DNA of 64,000 bases from Rhodobacteraceae bacterium HTCC2150 (GTDB lineage: Bacteria; Pseudomonadota; Alphaproteobacteria; Rhodobacterales; Rhodobacteraceae). The stretch is from NCBI GenBank assembly GCA_000169395.1, contig AAXZ01000010.1, positions 1 to 64,000 on the forward strand, given 5' to 3'. The notes under the pieces are model-generated. The model was not told the origin of the DNA. It did not search any database and saw only the letters and a program-made list of their open reading frames with translations. The translations under genes and the position numbers were made by a program. This document shows positions 17,489-26,198 of this stretch, piece by piece. Numbering within the stretch: position 1 is the first letter of the stretch; each line of letters begins with the position of its first letter.

Positions 17489-19178
17489 TGTGTTTCCGAT
17501 CTCGCTGATCTTCTTTTTTGGCGCCGCACTATTGTTGCTGCTGCCCAAAGGCCATTTACGGGCGGCTTTGTTGCTGATTGTACCGATTTTGGCTGGCACA
17601 ATGCTGTGGAACTTGCCTGCTGGAAACCTTTGGACCGCCACGATCATGGGGTTCGATCTAGAATTCATGCGCGTTGATAAACTTTCGCGGTTGTTTGGTT
17701 TGATATTCTGTGTGGCTGCGTTTTTGGGCAATCTTTATGCTTGGCATGTGCGTGACACCATTCAGCAAGTTGCAGCACTGCTTTATGCCGGATCTGCAAT
17801 TGGTGCGGTATTCGCGGGTGATTTGATTTCATTGTTTTTCTATTGGGAAGGCACGGCGATTGCGTCTGTGTTCCTGATTTGGGCGCGTCGTACAGAAGGT
17901 GCATATCACACTGGTATGCGTTACCTGATTGTTCAGATTGCATCAGGCGTAATTCTATTGGCGGGGGCGGCCGTATTTTACGGTGAAACCGGATCAATTA
18001 CCTTTGAAAAAATGACGCTTGGATCACTGGGTACTTGGTTGATATTCATTGCCTTTGGCATCAAATGTGCATTCCCATTGATGCACAATTGGTTGCAAGA
18101 CAGTTACCCCGCAGCAACTGTAACCGGAACTGTTGTCCTCTCTGCATTTACAACGAAACTTGCGGTTTACGCATTGGCACGAGGTTTTCCCGGCACTGAA
18201 ATCCTGATCTACATCGGTGCGATCATGACGCTTTTCCCAATTTTCTATGCGGTGATTGAAAACGATTTGCGTCGGGTTTTGGCCTATTCATTGAACAACC
18301 AATTAGGCTTTATGGTGGTTGGTGTTGGTATCGGCACAGAGTTGGCGTTGAATGGTACAGCGGCGCATGCCTTTGCGCACATCCTGTACAAAGCATTGTT
18401 GTTTATGTCTGTCGGTGCGGTTCTGTTTAGAACAGGTACGGCTAAAGGGTCAGAGCTGGGTGGTTTGTATAAAACGATGCCACTGACAATGATTTTCTGT
18501 GTCATCGGCGCTGCATCAATTTCTGCATTTCCACTATTCTCAGGCTTTATCTCAAAGTCGCTAATTTTGTCAGCGGCATCGCACGATGGATATTACGTGG
18601 TCTGGGCGATCTTGCTCTTTGCTTCTGCTGGTGTTTTTCACCACTCCGGCATCAAAATTCCCTATTTCGCATTCTTTGCTCACGACAGCGGATTGCGCCC
18701 GAAAGAGGCCCCGACACATATGTTGTTGGCCATGGGCTTAACTGCATTTCTATGTATTGCGGTCGGCGTATATCCTATTCCATTGTATGAAATGTTGCCG
18801 TTTGAAATCGACTATGTGCCATACACAACAACCCACGTGATAACCCAGCTGCAATTGTTATTCTTCTCGGCATTGGCATTTGCGGTGTTAATGCGCACAG
18901 GTATCTATCCGCCGGAACTAAAGTCGGTGAACTTGGATTCAGATGTTGTCTACCGCTGGTTCTTGCCGCGTTTGATCGCAAAAATTGCGACAGGAGTTGC
19001 ACGCGTTTGGAACGCCAAGACCAGTTTCTGGATTACCCGTTACAACAACGTCGTACGGGGCCTTTACCACACGCACGGCCCCGAAGGCCGCATGGCGCGC
19101 GCGTGGCCGACTGGTTCAATGGTGATTTGGTTGGCGGTGCTGTTGGGCATAAGCTTGCTGATTAATTTCGTCAGTTAA
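17481..19178 (+). CDS. Third NuoL/M-type antiporter subunit
   Basis: A 565-residue proton-conducting membrane subunit starting at ATG 17481 inside the end of the previous gene. The Glu of FFYWEGTAIASVFLIWA, the Lys of GIKCAFPLMHNWLQDSYP and the LAYSLNNQLGFMVVG and HAFAHILYKALLFM segments are all present. The C-terminal 100 residues add a lateral or terminal helix region (WFLPRLIAKIATGVARVWNA) and a last membrane helix. It is the last gene of the operon; a hairpin follows at 19193-19228. It likely replaces the NuoL-like N-terminal part of MrpA. Confidence 0.88.
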   Translation: MPDVFPISLIFFFGAALLLLLPKGHLRAALLLIVPILAGTMLWNLPAGNLWTATIMGFDLEFMRVDKLSRLFGLIFCVAAFLGNLYAWHVRDTIQQVAALLYAGSAIGAVFAGDLISLFFYWEGTAIASVFLIWARRTEGAYHTGMRYLIVQIASGVILLAGAAVFYGETGSITFEKMTLGSLGTWLIFIAFGIKCAFPLMHNWLQDSYPAATVTGTVVLSAFTTKLAVYALARGFPGTEILIYIGAIMTLFPIFYAVIENDLRRVLAYSLNNQLGFMVVGVGIGTELALNGTAAHAFAHILYKALLFMSVGAVLFRTGTAKGSELGGLYKTMPLTMIFCVIGAASISAFPLFSGFISKSLILSAASHDGYYVVWAILLFASAGVFHHSGIKIPYFAFFAHDSGLRPKEAPTHMLLAMGLTAFLCIAVGVYPIPLYEMLPFEIDYVPYTTTHVITQLQLLFFSALAFAVLMRTGIYPPELKSVNLDSDVVYRWFLPRLIAKIATGVARVWNAKTSFWITRYNNVVRGLYHTHGPEGRMARAWPTGSMVIWLAVLLGISLLINFVS

Positions 19179-19192
19179 GTCGATTTTTGTTG

Positions 19193-19228
19193 AATTTTTT
19201 GGCCTTGCAAACGCAACGCCAAAAAATT
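19193..19228. terminator. Bidirectional intrinsic terminator, antiporter operon / uvrB
   Basis: A perfect 11-bp stem AATTTTTTGGC / GCCAAAAAATT with an inner TTGC-AAAC-GCAA stem-loop, lying between convergent genes. T-rich arms on both strands fit termination from either side. Confidence 0.7.
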
Positions 19229-19280
19229 GCTAAAGAAGAAAACGCATTGCTCTTTCGCTAACCCAGCACATTGAGGCTAT

Positions 19281-21464
19281 TTAATTGTATTTCTTCTGTG
19301 CCTTGCCGCGATAGGTACGTGTTCCTGCCTTGCCAGAATTACTGCGCCCTGACGCTTTCTTGGCACCCTCAACCGCTGCATCAACCGCTGTTTGTCGTGC
19401 CATGGGATCATCTGCGATGGCCAATTCCACAACTTCTAGTCGCTTAACCTCATCGCGCAAACGGGCGGCTTCTTCAAACTCTAGGTTCTCAGCGGCTTTG
19501 CGCATGTCTGTGCGTAGCCCTTCCAGAACCGCGGCCAAATTGGCGCCCATTGCCGGTTTATCAACCTTGGTTGTGACACGGGATTGATCTGTATCGCCAT
19601 TGTATAGCCCAGCCAAAACATCCTCGACGTTCTTTTTAACAGTGGCAGGCGTGATGCCGTGCTCAATGTTATAGGCATTTTGTTTTTCGCGACGACGTTC
19701 GGTTTCACCCATGGCGCGTTCCATGGAACCTGTGATGCGATCCGCATACATGATCACGCGTCCACCGGCATTACGTGCAGCACGGCCAATGGTTTGCACC
19801 AATGATGTTTCAGAACGCAAAAAGCCCTCTTTATCGGCGTCCAAAATGGCTACCAAGCCGCATTCAGGAATATCCAAACCCTCGCGCAACAAGTTGATAC
19901 CAATCAAAACATCAAACGCCCCAAGACGTAAGTCTCGAAGGATTTCGATCCGTTCCAAAGTATCAATATCGCTGTGCATATACCGAACGCGGGTGCCTTG
20001 TTCGTGCATGTATTCGGTCAAATCCTCGGCCATACGTTTGGTCAATGTCGTGACCAACGTACGCAGGCCCTGTTCCGCCATTTTGCCGACTTCATCCAAC
20101 AGATCATCAACCTGTGTTCCGACAGGGCGAATTTCAATGACGGGATCAAGCAGACCAGTTGGGCGAATGATTTGTTCAGCGAAAACACCGCCGGATTGTT
20201 CAAGTTCCCAATTCTGCGGTGTGGCTGAAACAAAGACGGTTTGTGGGCGCATGGCGTCCCATTCTTCAAACTTAAGCGGTCGATTGTCCATGCAAGAAGG
20301 CAACCGAAATCCGTGCTCTGCCAACGTGAATTTGCGGCGATAGTCACCTTTATACATGCCACCAATTTGCGGCACGGATACGTGGGACTCATCGGCAAAT
20401 ACGATGGCATGATCTGGGATGAATTCAAACAATGTGGGGGGCGGCTCGCCAGGTGCGCGGCCTGTTAGATAGCGGGAATAGTTTTCAATGCCGTTGCAAA
20501 AACCCTGTGCCTCAAGCATTTCCAGATCGAAATGTGTACGCTGTTCCAGCCGCTGCGCCTCTAACAATTTACCATCGGCTTCCATCTGGGCCAATCGCAG
20601 GCGCAATTCTTCTTTGATCGAAACAATTGCTTGTCGCAACGTTGGTTTCGGCGTCACGTAGTGGGAATTCGCATAAACGCGAATTTGCTCCATTGTGCCT
20701 GTTTTTTGCCCAGTGAGGGGGTCAAATTCAGTAATGGTTTCCAATTCATCGCCAAAGAACGACAGTTTCCATGCACGATCTTCAAGGTGGGCAGGAAAGA
20801 TTTCCAAACTGTCACCCCGTACGCGGAACGTGCCACGGGCAAAGGCGGCGTCGTTGCGTTTGTATTGTTGGGCAACCAAATCCATGATCACGTCGCGTTG
20901 CTTGTAAGACTTGCCCGCCACCAAATCCAACGTCATTGCGCCGTAGGTTTCCACTGACCCAATACCATAAATACACGAAACCGAGGCCACGATAATCACG
21001 TCATCGCGCTCTAGTAATGAGCGCGTGGCCGAGTGGCGCATGCGGTCAATTTGTTCGTTTATCTGGCTTTCTTTTTCAATGTAGGTGTCAGAGCGCGCAA
21101 CATATGCCTCTGGTTGATAATAGTCATAAAATGACACAAAATATTCGACCGCATTTTCGGGGAAAAACCCTTTAAATTCACCATACAATTGCGCCGCCAA
21201 GGTTTTGTTGGGGGCAAGGATGATGGCGGGCCGCTGTGTTTCTTCGATCAATTTGGCCATAGTAAACGTTTTGCCGGTACCGGTTGCACCCAACAAAACT
21301 TGATTGCGCTCACCGTCAAGAATGCCCTCTTTCAGTTCAGCAATCGCCGTGGGTTGATCGCCTGCTGGCTCAAACGGTGTATGCAAAACAAACTTGCGAC
21401 CACCCTCGAGTTTTTCGCGGTTCTTAACGTCTGGTGCTGGGGCGCTGGTCAGGTGCGTTTCCAT
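19281..21464 (-). CDS. uvrB: Excinuclease ABC subunit B
   Basis: The 727-residue damage-verification helicase of nucleotide excision repair. Walker [11 protein letters not shown] is near residue 60. The beta-hairpin region that clamps DNA ([17 protein letters not shown]) follows, then [12 protein letters not shown]. The C-terminal helicase motifs include [12 protein letters not shown] and [12 protein letters not shown], and a UvrC-binding UVR helix pair ([18 protein letters not shown]) lies near residue 660. The C-terminal 40 residues form a basic Gly/Ser-rich tail. Start ATG 21464 lies ahead of the usual [18 protein letters not shown] beginning. Confidence 0.97.
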   Translation of the reverse strand: METHLTSAPAPDVKNREKLEGGRKFVLHTPFEPAGDQPTAIAELKEGILDGERNQVLLGATGTGKTFTMAKLIEETQRPAIILAPNKTLAAQLYGEFKGFFPENAVEYFVSFYDYYQPEAYVARSDTYIEKESQINEQIDRMRHSATRSLLERDDVIIVASVSCIYGIGSVETYGAMTLDLVAGKSYKQRDVIMDLVAQQYKRNDAAFARGTFRVRGDSLEIFPAHLEDRAWKLSFFGDELETITEFDPLTGQKTGTMEQIRVYANSHYVTPKPTLRQAIVSIKEELRLRLAQMEADGKLLEAQRLEQRTHFDLEMLEAQGFCNGIENYSRYLTGRAPGEPPPTLFEFIPDHAIVFADESHVSVPQIGGMYKGDYRRKFTLAEHGFRLPSCMDNRPLKFEEWDAMRPQTVFVSATPQNWELEQSGGVFAEQIIRPTGLLDPVIEIRPVGTQVDDLLDEVGKMAEQGLRTLVTTLTKRMAEDLTEYMHEQGTRVRYMHSDIDTLERIEILRDLRLGAFDVLIGINLLREGLDIPECGLVAILDADKEGFLRSETSLVQTIGRAARNAGGRVIMYADRITGSMERAMGETERRREKQNAYNIEHGITPATVKKNVEDVLAGLYNGDTDQSRVTTKVDKPAMGANLAAVLEGLRTDMRKAAENLEFEEAARLRDEVKRLEVVELAIADDPMARQTAVDAAVEGAKKASGRSNSGKAGTRTYRGKAQKKYN

Positions 21465-21856
21465 TATGGGTCCATGAACAAGGGCAGGGCGGGATTATTG
21501 CAGTTTGATCCCTTTTTGTTCTACTTCAATTCCGAAAGGACGGAAAGTAGGGATTTGTTAAAAATATGCCAAATTGCGGTTTCAGACCGGATATTGGTTA
21601 ATAAATCGTAAAGCTATAGGTGGCATTTTATGGATATATTTACAACTTAAGCGAAAGTTTCACTTGATTGGCAAAGTTGATCTGGCTAACGTAATTAGGC
21701 AAGCAGCAGAAAGGGTTGTCGGCTGGGCGGGTCACACCACCCCACCCCTCGCACCGCTGTCCGGACCGACAACCCAACTGTGCTTGCGCCTTTTCCATTT
21801 TACCCTTGAACGACTGGCGTTGATGCGGGATAACCTCGTCAAACGGAGATATCATG
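21465..21856. other. Intergenic region upstream of the NDUFS4-like gene, with a long inverted repeat
   Basis: A 392-bp non-coding region between divergent genes. At 21713-21722 GGGTTGTCGG pairs perfectly with CCGACAACCC at 21766-21775, enclosing a GC-rich 43-nt loop that contains a smaller GGGT-CACACC-ACCC hairpin. It does not match a tRNA, SRP RNA or known riboswitch that I can recognise. It may be a structured 5' leader of the downstream gene or a small RNA. Confidence 0.5.
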
Positions 21857-22168
21857 ATGTTTGCAAGAATCTATCAACCTGCACGTAATGCCATGCAATC
21901 AGGCAACGCCAAAACCAATGGGTGGGTGTTGGAATTTGATGCGTCAGAATCGCAACAAGTTGATCCCTTGATGGGGTGGACGGGTTCAAGTGATACACAA
22001 AGCCAAGTGCACTTGCGGTTTGACACAAAAGAGGCCGCACAAGCATATGCCGAAGAAAACGGTATTATGGCGCAAGTGACAGAGCCACAAAAGCGCAAAG
22101 CCAACGTGCGTGCCGCTGGATACGCCGAAAATTTCGCAACAAATCGTCGTGGTGTTTGGACACACTAG
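21857..22168 (+). CDS. NDUFS4-like complex I accessory protein (ETC complex I subunit)
   Basis: A 103-residue protein of the family that includes the mitochondrial 18-kDa complex I subunit NDUFS4, found as a supernumerary subunit in alphaproteobacteria. The family signature is clear: ARIYQPARNAMQSGNAKTN, WVLEFD, PLMGWTGSSDTQSQVHLRF, then KRKANVRAAGYAENFATNRR and a final WTH. ATG 21857 gives better spacing to GGAG (21845-21848) than ATG 21854. It is a single-gene unit with a strong terminator 25 bp downstream. Confidence 0.92.
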   Translation: MFARIYQPARNAMQSGNAKTNGWVLEFDASESQQVDPLMGWTGSSDTQSQVHLRFDTKEAAQAYAEENGIMAQVTEPQKRKANVRAAGYAENFATNRRGVWTH

Positions 22169-22192
22169 GACAACTGTTTTATCTGATTTTTA

Positions 22193-22220
22193 AAAGGCGC
22201 TTTGTTTTCAAAGCGCCTTT
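22193..22220. terminator. Bidirectional intrinsic terminator
   Basis: A perfect 12-bp stem AAAGGCGCTTTG / CAAAGCGCCTTT with a TTTT loop, followed by T-runs on both strands. It lies between the convergent NDUFS4-like gene and the sulfatase gene. Confidence 0.9.
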
Positions 22221-22249
22221 TTCTATTTGGCCACAAGTATAACTAAGAA

Positions 22250-23911
22250 CTAATTTTTAGTGTAATCTACTTCCGCGCGGCCGTGATAGCGCGACAAGGC
22301 CAATTCATCAATTTCAGTGCCGTCATATAGCCCTAAAAGAATGCCTTTTCGACGCGACGCTCCGCGACTTTGAATGATGTCTTGATCCGATTTGGTAACA
22401 CGTTGCGACATGCGACGGGCCCATTTTGCAAGACGTTCGTACATCAAATCAATCGTATCAGAATATGCTGGATCGGTACCTAGATCGGTCAACTCATTTG
22501 GATCGTTTTCCAAGTCAAACAACATCGGGCGAAATCCACCCTCGGCATGCATAAATTTCCATCGTTTATCCGCCACCATAAACAGGCGCGAATCCTTGGG
22601 AACCAAGCCAAGATTTTTTGCCATTATGGTCGAACTGAAATCATATTCAGAAATTGCATATTCGCGCCAATCGTCGACTTCCTGCCCGTGAAGGAATGGC
22701 AGCAATGAGCGCCCTTCGACGATATGTTGGGGCACCTCACCACCTGCGGCCTCAATAAAGGTGGCTGCACAGTCAATGGCTTCGACCAATTCATCACACG
22801 TCGTGCCACGCGTTGCATCAGCCGCCTCGCTGGGATCATAAACGATCAGTGGAATCTTTACGGAAGGTTCATGAAACAAATCCTTTTCCCCCATCCAGTG
22901 ATCGCCCAAATAGTCACCATGATCGGACGTGAGAACAATCATCGTATCATCCATGCGACCGGTTTCTTCTAAATAGGCCAGTAAACGCCCCAGTTGGTCA
23001 TCGCATTGTTTGATCAGCCCCATATAGGCTGGGATGACGGCGTCGCGCACTTCGCGTTTGTGAAATGCCGATCCAATAGCGTTGTTTTGATACTGACCAA
23101 AGACTGGATGGGGATCGACGCGTTCGGCATCATTTCGAACAACGGGCAACATTTGATTTGGGCCGTACATGTTGTGATAGGGTTTTGGCACAATATAAGG
23201 CCAGTGTGGCTTGATATAACTGACATGCGCCAGCCAGGGGTCGGCACCTTGTTCCTCAATGAAATCAATGGTGCGTGATGTAAGCCAAGGGGTTTCGCTG
23301 TCTTCTTCTTTGATGTTTGCAGGCTTATCCGCGTGCATCATCAAAAAGCCGGATGCAACGTCATCATCCTTGACGCCCGAATTGGCAAAGTCATGCCATG
23401 GATTTTCAGATGGATACCCTTTTTGCTTTAGATATTCGTTGTAGGGCGAGCGTTTTTGATCATAAAAACCCTCGGGGCCCTCGGCCCACAATCCGTCGTC
23501 GCGAATGTAGGCATCAAACCCACATTCTGATTGGCGTGCCCCGATTTGGCTGTCGGGCGACAGACCTAGGCGTTCCATTCCAGCGACATCCGCTTTCATG
23601 TGGGTTTTGCCAATCAAGTGACAGCTCATGCCAATGTTACGCAGATGATCACCTAGTGTGTGCTCACCAACACGTAAGGGAAATCCGTTCCATTGTGCCC
23701 CGTGGCTGTGACAATAGCGGCCCGTATAAAATGACATGCGTGATGCGCCACAAATCGGTGACTGAACATAAACGCGTGTGAACCGAACACCTTTGGCTGC
23801 AACGCGATCAAAATTGGGGGTTTCAAGATGCGGATGCCCTGCGCAACTTAGGTAATCAAAGCGCAATTGATCATACATGATGAAAAGGATGTTTTTGGTT
23901 TTACGTGTCAC
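22250..23911 (-). CDS. Sulfatase-superfamily hydrolase (sulfatase or phosphonate monoester hydrolase type)
   Basis: A 553-residue alkaline-phosphatase-fold hydrolase. The formylglycine motif CGASR lies in SPICGASRMSFYTGR near residue 54, so activity needs Cys-to-formylglycine conversion. Metal ligands appear in IMYDQLRFD at the start and TSDHGDYLGDHWMGEKD near residue 330. It has no signal peptide, which suggests a cytoplasmic substrate. Overall pattern and length resemble the choline-sulfatase and phosphonate-monoester-hydrolase branch; I cannot tell which substrate. It is the last gene of the minus-strand run MFS-pccR-hydrolase-sulfatase. Confidence 0.82.
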   Translation of the reverse strand: MTRKTKNILFIMYDQLRFDYLSCAGHPHLETPNFDRVAAKGVRFTRVYVQSPICGASRMSFYTGRYCHSHGAQWNGFPLRVGEHTLGDHLRNIGMSCHLIGKTHMKADVAGMERLGLSPDSQIGARQSECGFDAYIRDDGLWAEGPEGFYDQKRSPYNEYLKQKGYPSENPWHDFANSGVKDDDVASGFLMMHADKPANIKEEDSETPWLTSRTIDFIEEQGADPWLAHVSYIKPHWPYIVPKPYHNMYGPNQMLPVVRNDAERVDPHPVFGQYQNNAIGSAFHKREVRDAVIPAYMGLIKQCDDQLGRLLAYLEETGRMDDTMIVLTSDHGDYLGDHWMGEKDLFHEPSVKIPLIVYDPSEAADATRGTTCDELVEAIDCAATFIEAAGGEVPQHIVEGRSLLPFLHGQEVDDWREYAISEYDFSSTIMAKNLGLVPKDSRLFMVADKRWKFMHAEGGFRPMLFDLENDPNELTDLGTDPAYSDTIDLMYERLAKWARRMSQRVTKSDQDIIQSRGASRRKGILLGLYDGTEIDELALSRYHGRAEVDYTKN

Positions 23912-23962
23912 AGGTTGGCCTTATCGGAAGAATTGTCGCCATGAGTTTAGGCGGCGGAATGC

Positions 23963-24745
23963 CTAGCGTAAAGCGTCGATAAAACGATATATTGATAACT
24001 GATTTTTTGAGGTCCACAGATTGTTGTGCCCCAATCCACGTGCACGCAAAAATGTTTTTTGGGTTGCGGGCGATGCCTTGAAAACGCGTTGACCTAATTC
24101 AAACGGTATGACCTGATCGTTGGTGCCGTGAATAATCAGCGTTGGCACATGAACTTGCTTTATGTGTTCTTCAGTGTGCCATGTTTCCTTCATCAAACTG
24201 CGCAAGCCTGGGATTGGATAGGAAATCGCGGCAACATCGGGAATGGATGTATATGGGGCCTCCAATACTAACCCTTTCGGTGGATGTTCAACAGCCAGCT
24301 TCACAGCGACGCCTGTCCCCAAGCTTTCACCATAGTAGACGATGTTTTCAGTTGCATTGAAACGCGCCAAAACTTCTATTGCATCGCGGCTCATCACTTC
24401 TTCGGTCGGATTGCCGGTGCTGCCAGATGATCTTCGGTATGCTGGCGCGATAATGCCATAGCCACGATCCAACAGTCGATCAAAGCGTTGCACACGATCT
24501 TTCAAACCACCTGCATTGCCGTGGAAATAAAGGATTGTCGGTTTTCTAAGCTTGGCCTTGGCGTGCCAAATTATCAATGTTTCTTCATCTGAAGTGGTTA
24601 CATTTATCTCACTTAGGCGAGCCTCGCCTGCCTCAGCGGGGCTAACGTGCCTTGGATCAAAGGGATAAACCAGAACGCTTTCACCACCCTTAAGAAATGC
24701 GGTGATACTGGCAACAAGTATGCCAACAATGATGATAAATCGCAT
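23963..24745 (-). CDS. Alpha/beta hydrolase, membrane-anchored (Bem46/ABHD13-like)
   Basis: A 260-residue serine hydrolase with an N-terminal hydrophobic anchor (IIIVGILVASITAFL). The oxyanion motif is YFHGNAGG, the nucleophile elbow is YGESLGTG, and the acid and His are in IIHGTNDQVIPF and GLGHNNLW, so the catalytic triad is complete. The start codon follows the pccR stop directly with no gap, which indicates cotranslation with the regulator. The family includes uncharacterised thioesterase or esterase-like enzymes; a role in acyl-CoA or ester metabolism is only a guess from context. Confidence 0.85.
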   Translation of the reverse strand: MRFIIIVGILVASITAFLKGGESVLVYPFDPRHVSPAEAGEARLSEINVTTSDEETLIIWHAKAKLRKPTILYFHGNAGGLKDRVQRFDRLLDRGYGIIAPAYRRSSGSTGNPTEEVMSRDAIEVLARFNATENIVYYGESLGTGVAVKLAVEHPPKGLVLEAPYTSIPDVAAISYPIPGLRSLMKETWHTEEHIKQVHVPTLIIHGTNDQVIPFELGQRVFKASPATQKTFLRARGLGHNNLWTSKNQLSIYRFIDALR

Positions 24746-26143
24746 CTAAGGAAGTACCTCATAGGCCAAAACACCGCGATTGTTTTTATCAACAGACAGA
24801 CGATTTTCAAGTGGCGGAACAGATCGTTGGTGGCAATCTGGTCTTGGGCAAATGCGACAAGAAACACCAATGCGCTCATAAGCGCGATCATTGTTTAAAT
24901 CCAAATCATCGGCATAAACCAAATCCGAGGCGTGGCTGATTTCGCAACCCAAACCAATGGCGTACCGACGATTTGGTACATGAAATGCGCCGCTGGTTTT
25001 TGTGACGTCCCGTGCAAGGCAAAGATAACGAACATCATCCGGTGTTTCTGCCAACTGCCGAATGAAACGACCCGGGGTTTCAAAGGCTTGATGCACATTC
25101 CAAAGGGGGCACGCGCCCCCAAAACGGGCAAATTGTAGGCGTGTTGCAGAATGTCGTTTCGTGATAGTGCCTGCCTGATCAACCCGCACAAAAAAGAAGG
25201 GTATGCCTTTGGCCTGTGGGCGTTGCATGGTCGACAAACGATGCGCAACTTGTTCAAGCGATGCCCCAAACTTATCTGCCAAAATTTGTAAATCATGCCG
25301 ACAAGCCATCGCTGCATCTAAGAAGGCACCATATGGCATTAAGGCGGCACCTGCGAAATAATTGGCCATACCGATTTTGGCGACGGCACGTGATTCATCG
25401 GTTTTGAATTGCGCCAAATCAAGGCAAGCATCAAGAAGTGGTTCGTGTTTTATCAAGGAGTACTGATGCAAGGTTTGAAAAGCGCGGGTTGCTGGATCTG
25501 ATGCGGAAGACAGCGAAAGCGTGTTTGTTTCAGGATCATAACGGCGAATGCCTTGATCGTTATCCATCGCCGTTTGAATGCCGTCTTTGGCCAGTAAATC
25601 GATCGTTTTGCCCAATGGATCGCCCAAGATTTCCAAACCTATTCGCTCGGCCGCACGATCCACCGCATCCACATAGTTATCGCAATAATGAAAGAAATCA
25701 CGCACTTCTTCCCATGGTGAAATAGCAGGCGCTGCACCATCGCGCCCTAACGCTTCTTCCATAACCGCAAGGCGATCATGGCCCTGTTTGTACGCCTGAT
25801 GAAGATCAAGAAAGCTGCGGGCAAGGCCCGGCGCGTTTGCTGCAACCAGGCGAATATCAGCAAGGCTGGGCGTGGTTTGACCGAAAACCGGATCGGACGT
25901 CACCTCGGCCATATCAGCCACCAATCTTGCGGCATCAGATGAGTTAAGCTCGGTTACATCCAGCCCAAATTCGGACGCAAGCGCCAGAACGACAGTTGTC
26001 GAGACGGGGCGGTTGTTGTTTTCCATTTGATTTAGGTAAGGCAACGATACGCCTAACTTTTGCGCAAATACCGCCTGCGTCAAGGTAAGGCGGGTCCGCA
26101 TTTCCTTAAGTTTAGCGCCTGCATATATTTTGTTGCCTGCCAT
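24746..26143 (-). CDS. pccR: PccR, short-chain fatty acyl-CoA-responsive regulator (ScfR family)
   Basis: A 465-residue regulator. It has an XRE-type helix-turn-helix (about residues 10-65: LKEMRTRLTLTQAVFAQKLG, PYLNQMENNNRPVS), a central IrrE/ImmA-like region, and a C-terminal DUF2083 acyl-CoA-sensing domain with Cys-rich end CRICPRPDCHQRS. In Rhodobacter sphaeroides the homologue PccR senses propionyl-CoA and controls pccB through TTTGCAAA repeats (established knowledge, from memory). The same octamer occurs just upstream of this gene and of pccB, and pccB is only 1.5 kb away, which makes the orthology firm. Sites overlapping its own ribosome site suggest autoregulation. Confidence 0.92.
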   Translation of the reverse strand: MAGNKIYAGAKLKEMRTRLTLTQAVFAQKLGVSLPYLNQMENNNRPVSTTVVLALASEFGLDVTELNSSDAARLVADMAEVTSDPVFGQTTPSLADIRLVAANAPGLARSFLDLHQAYKQGHDRLAVMEEALGRDGAAPAISPWEEVRDFFHYCDNYVDAVDRAAERIGLEILGDPLGKTIDLLAKDGIQTAMDNDQGIRRYDPETNTLSLSSASDPATRAFQTLHQYSLIKHEPLLDACLDLAQFKTDESRAVAKIGMANYFAGAALMPYGAFLDAAMACRHDLQILADKFGASLEQVAHRLSTMQRPQAKGIPFFFVRVDQAGTITKRHSATRLQFARFGGACPLWNVHQAFETPGRFIRQLAETPDDVRYLCLARDVTKTSGAFHVPNRRYAIGLGCEISHASDLVYADDLDLNNDRAYERIGVSCRICPRPDCHQRSVPPLENRLSVDKNNRGVLAYEVLP

Positions 26144-26150
26144 GGGATGA

Positions 26151-26190
26151 CCTTTGCAAATTTGCTTAGTCTATTCATAGACTTTGCAAA
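26151..26190. promoter_or_regulatory. Predicted PccR operator overlapping the pccR ribosome site
   Basis: TTTGCAAATTTGC at 26153-26165 and a second TTTGCAAA at 26183-26190 lie in the 55 bp between the MFS gene and pccR, 30 bp apart. The ends of the region mirror each other (CCTTTGCAAA...TTTGCAAAGG). The AAAGG ribosome site of pccR is part of the first site, so binding here would be expected to block expression. Confidence 0.7.
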
Positions 26191-26198
26191 GGCGTATT

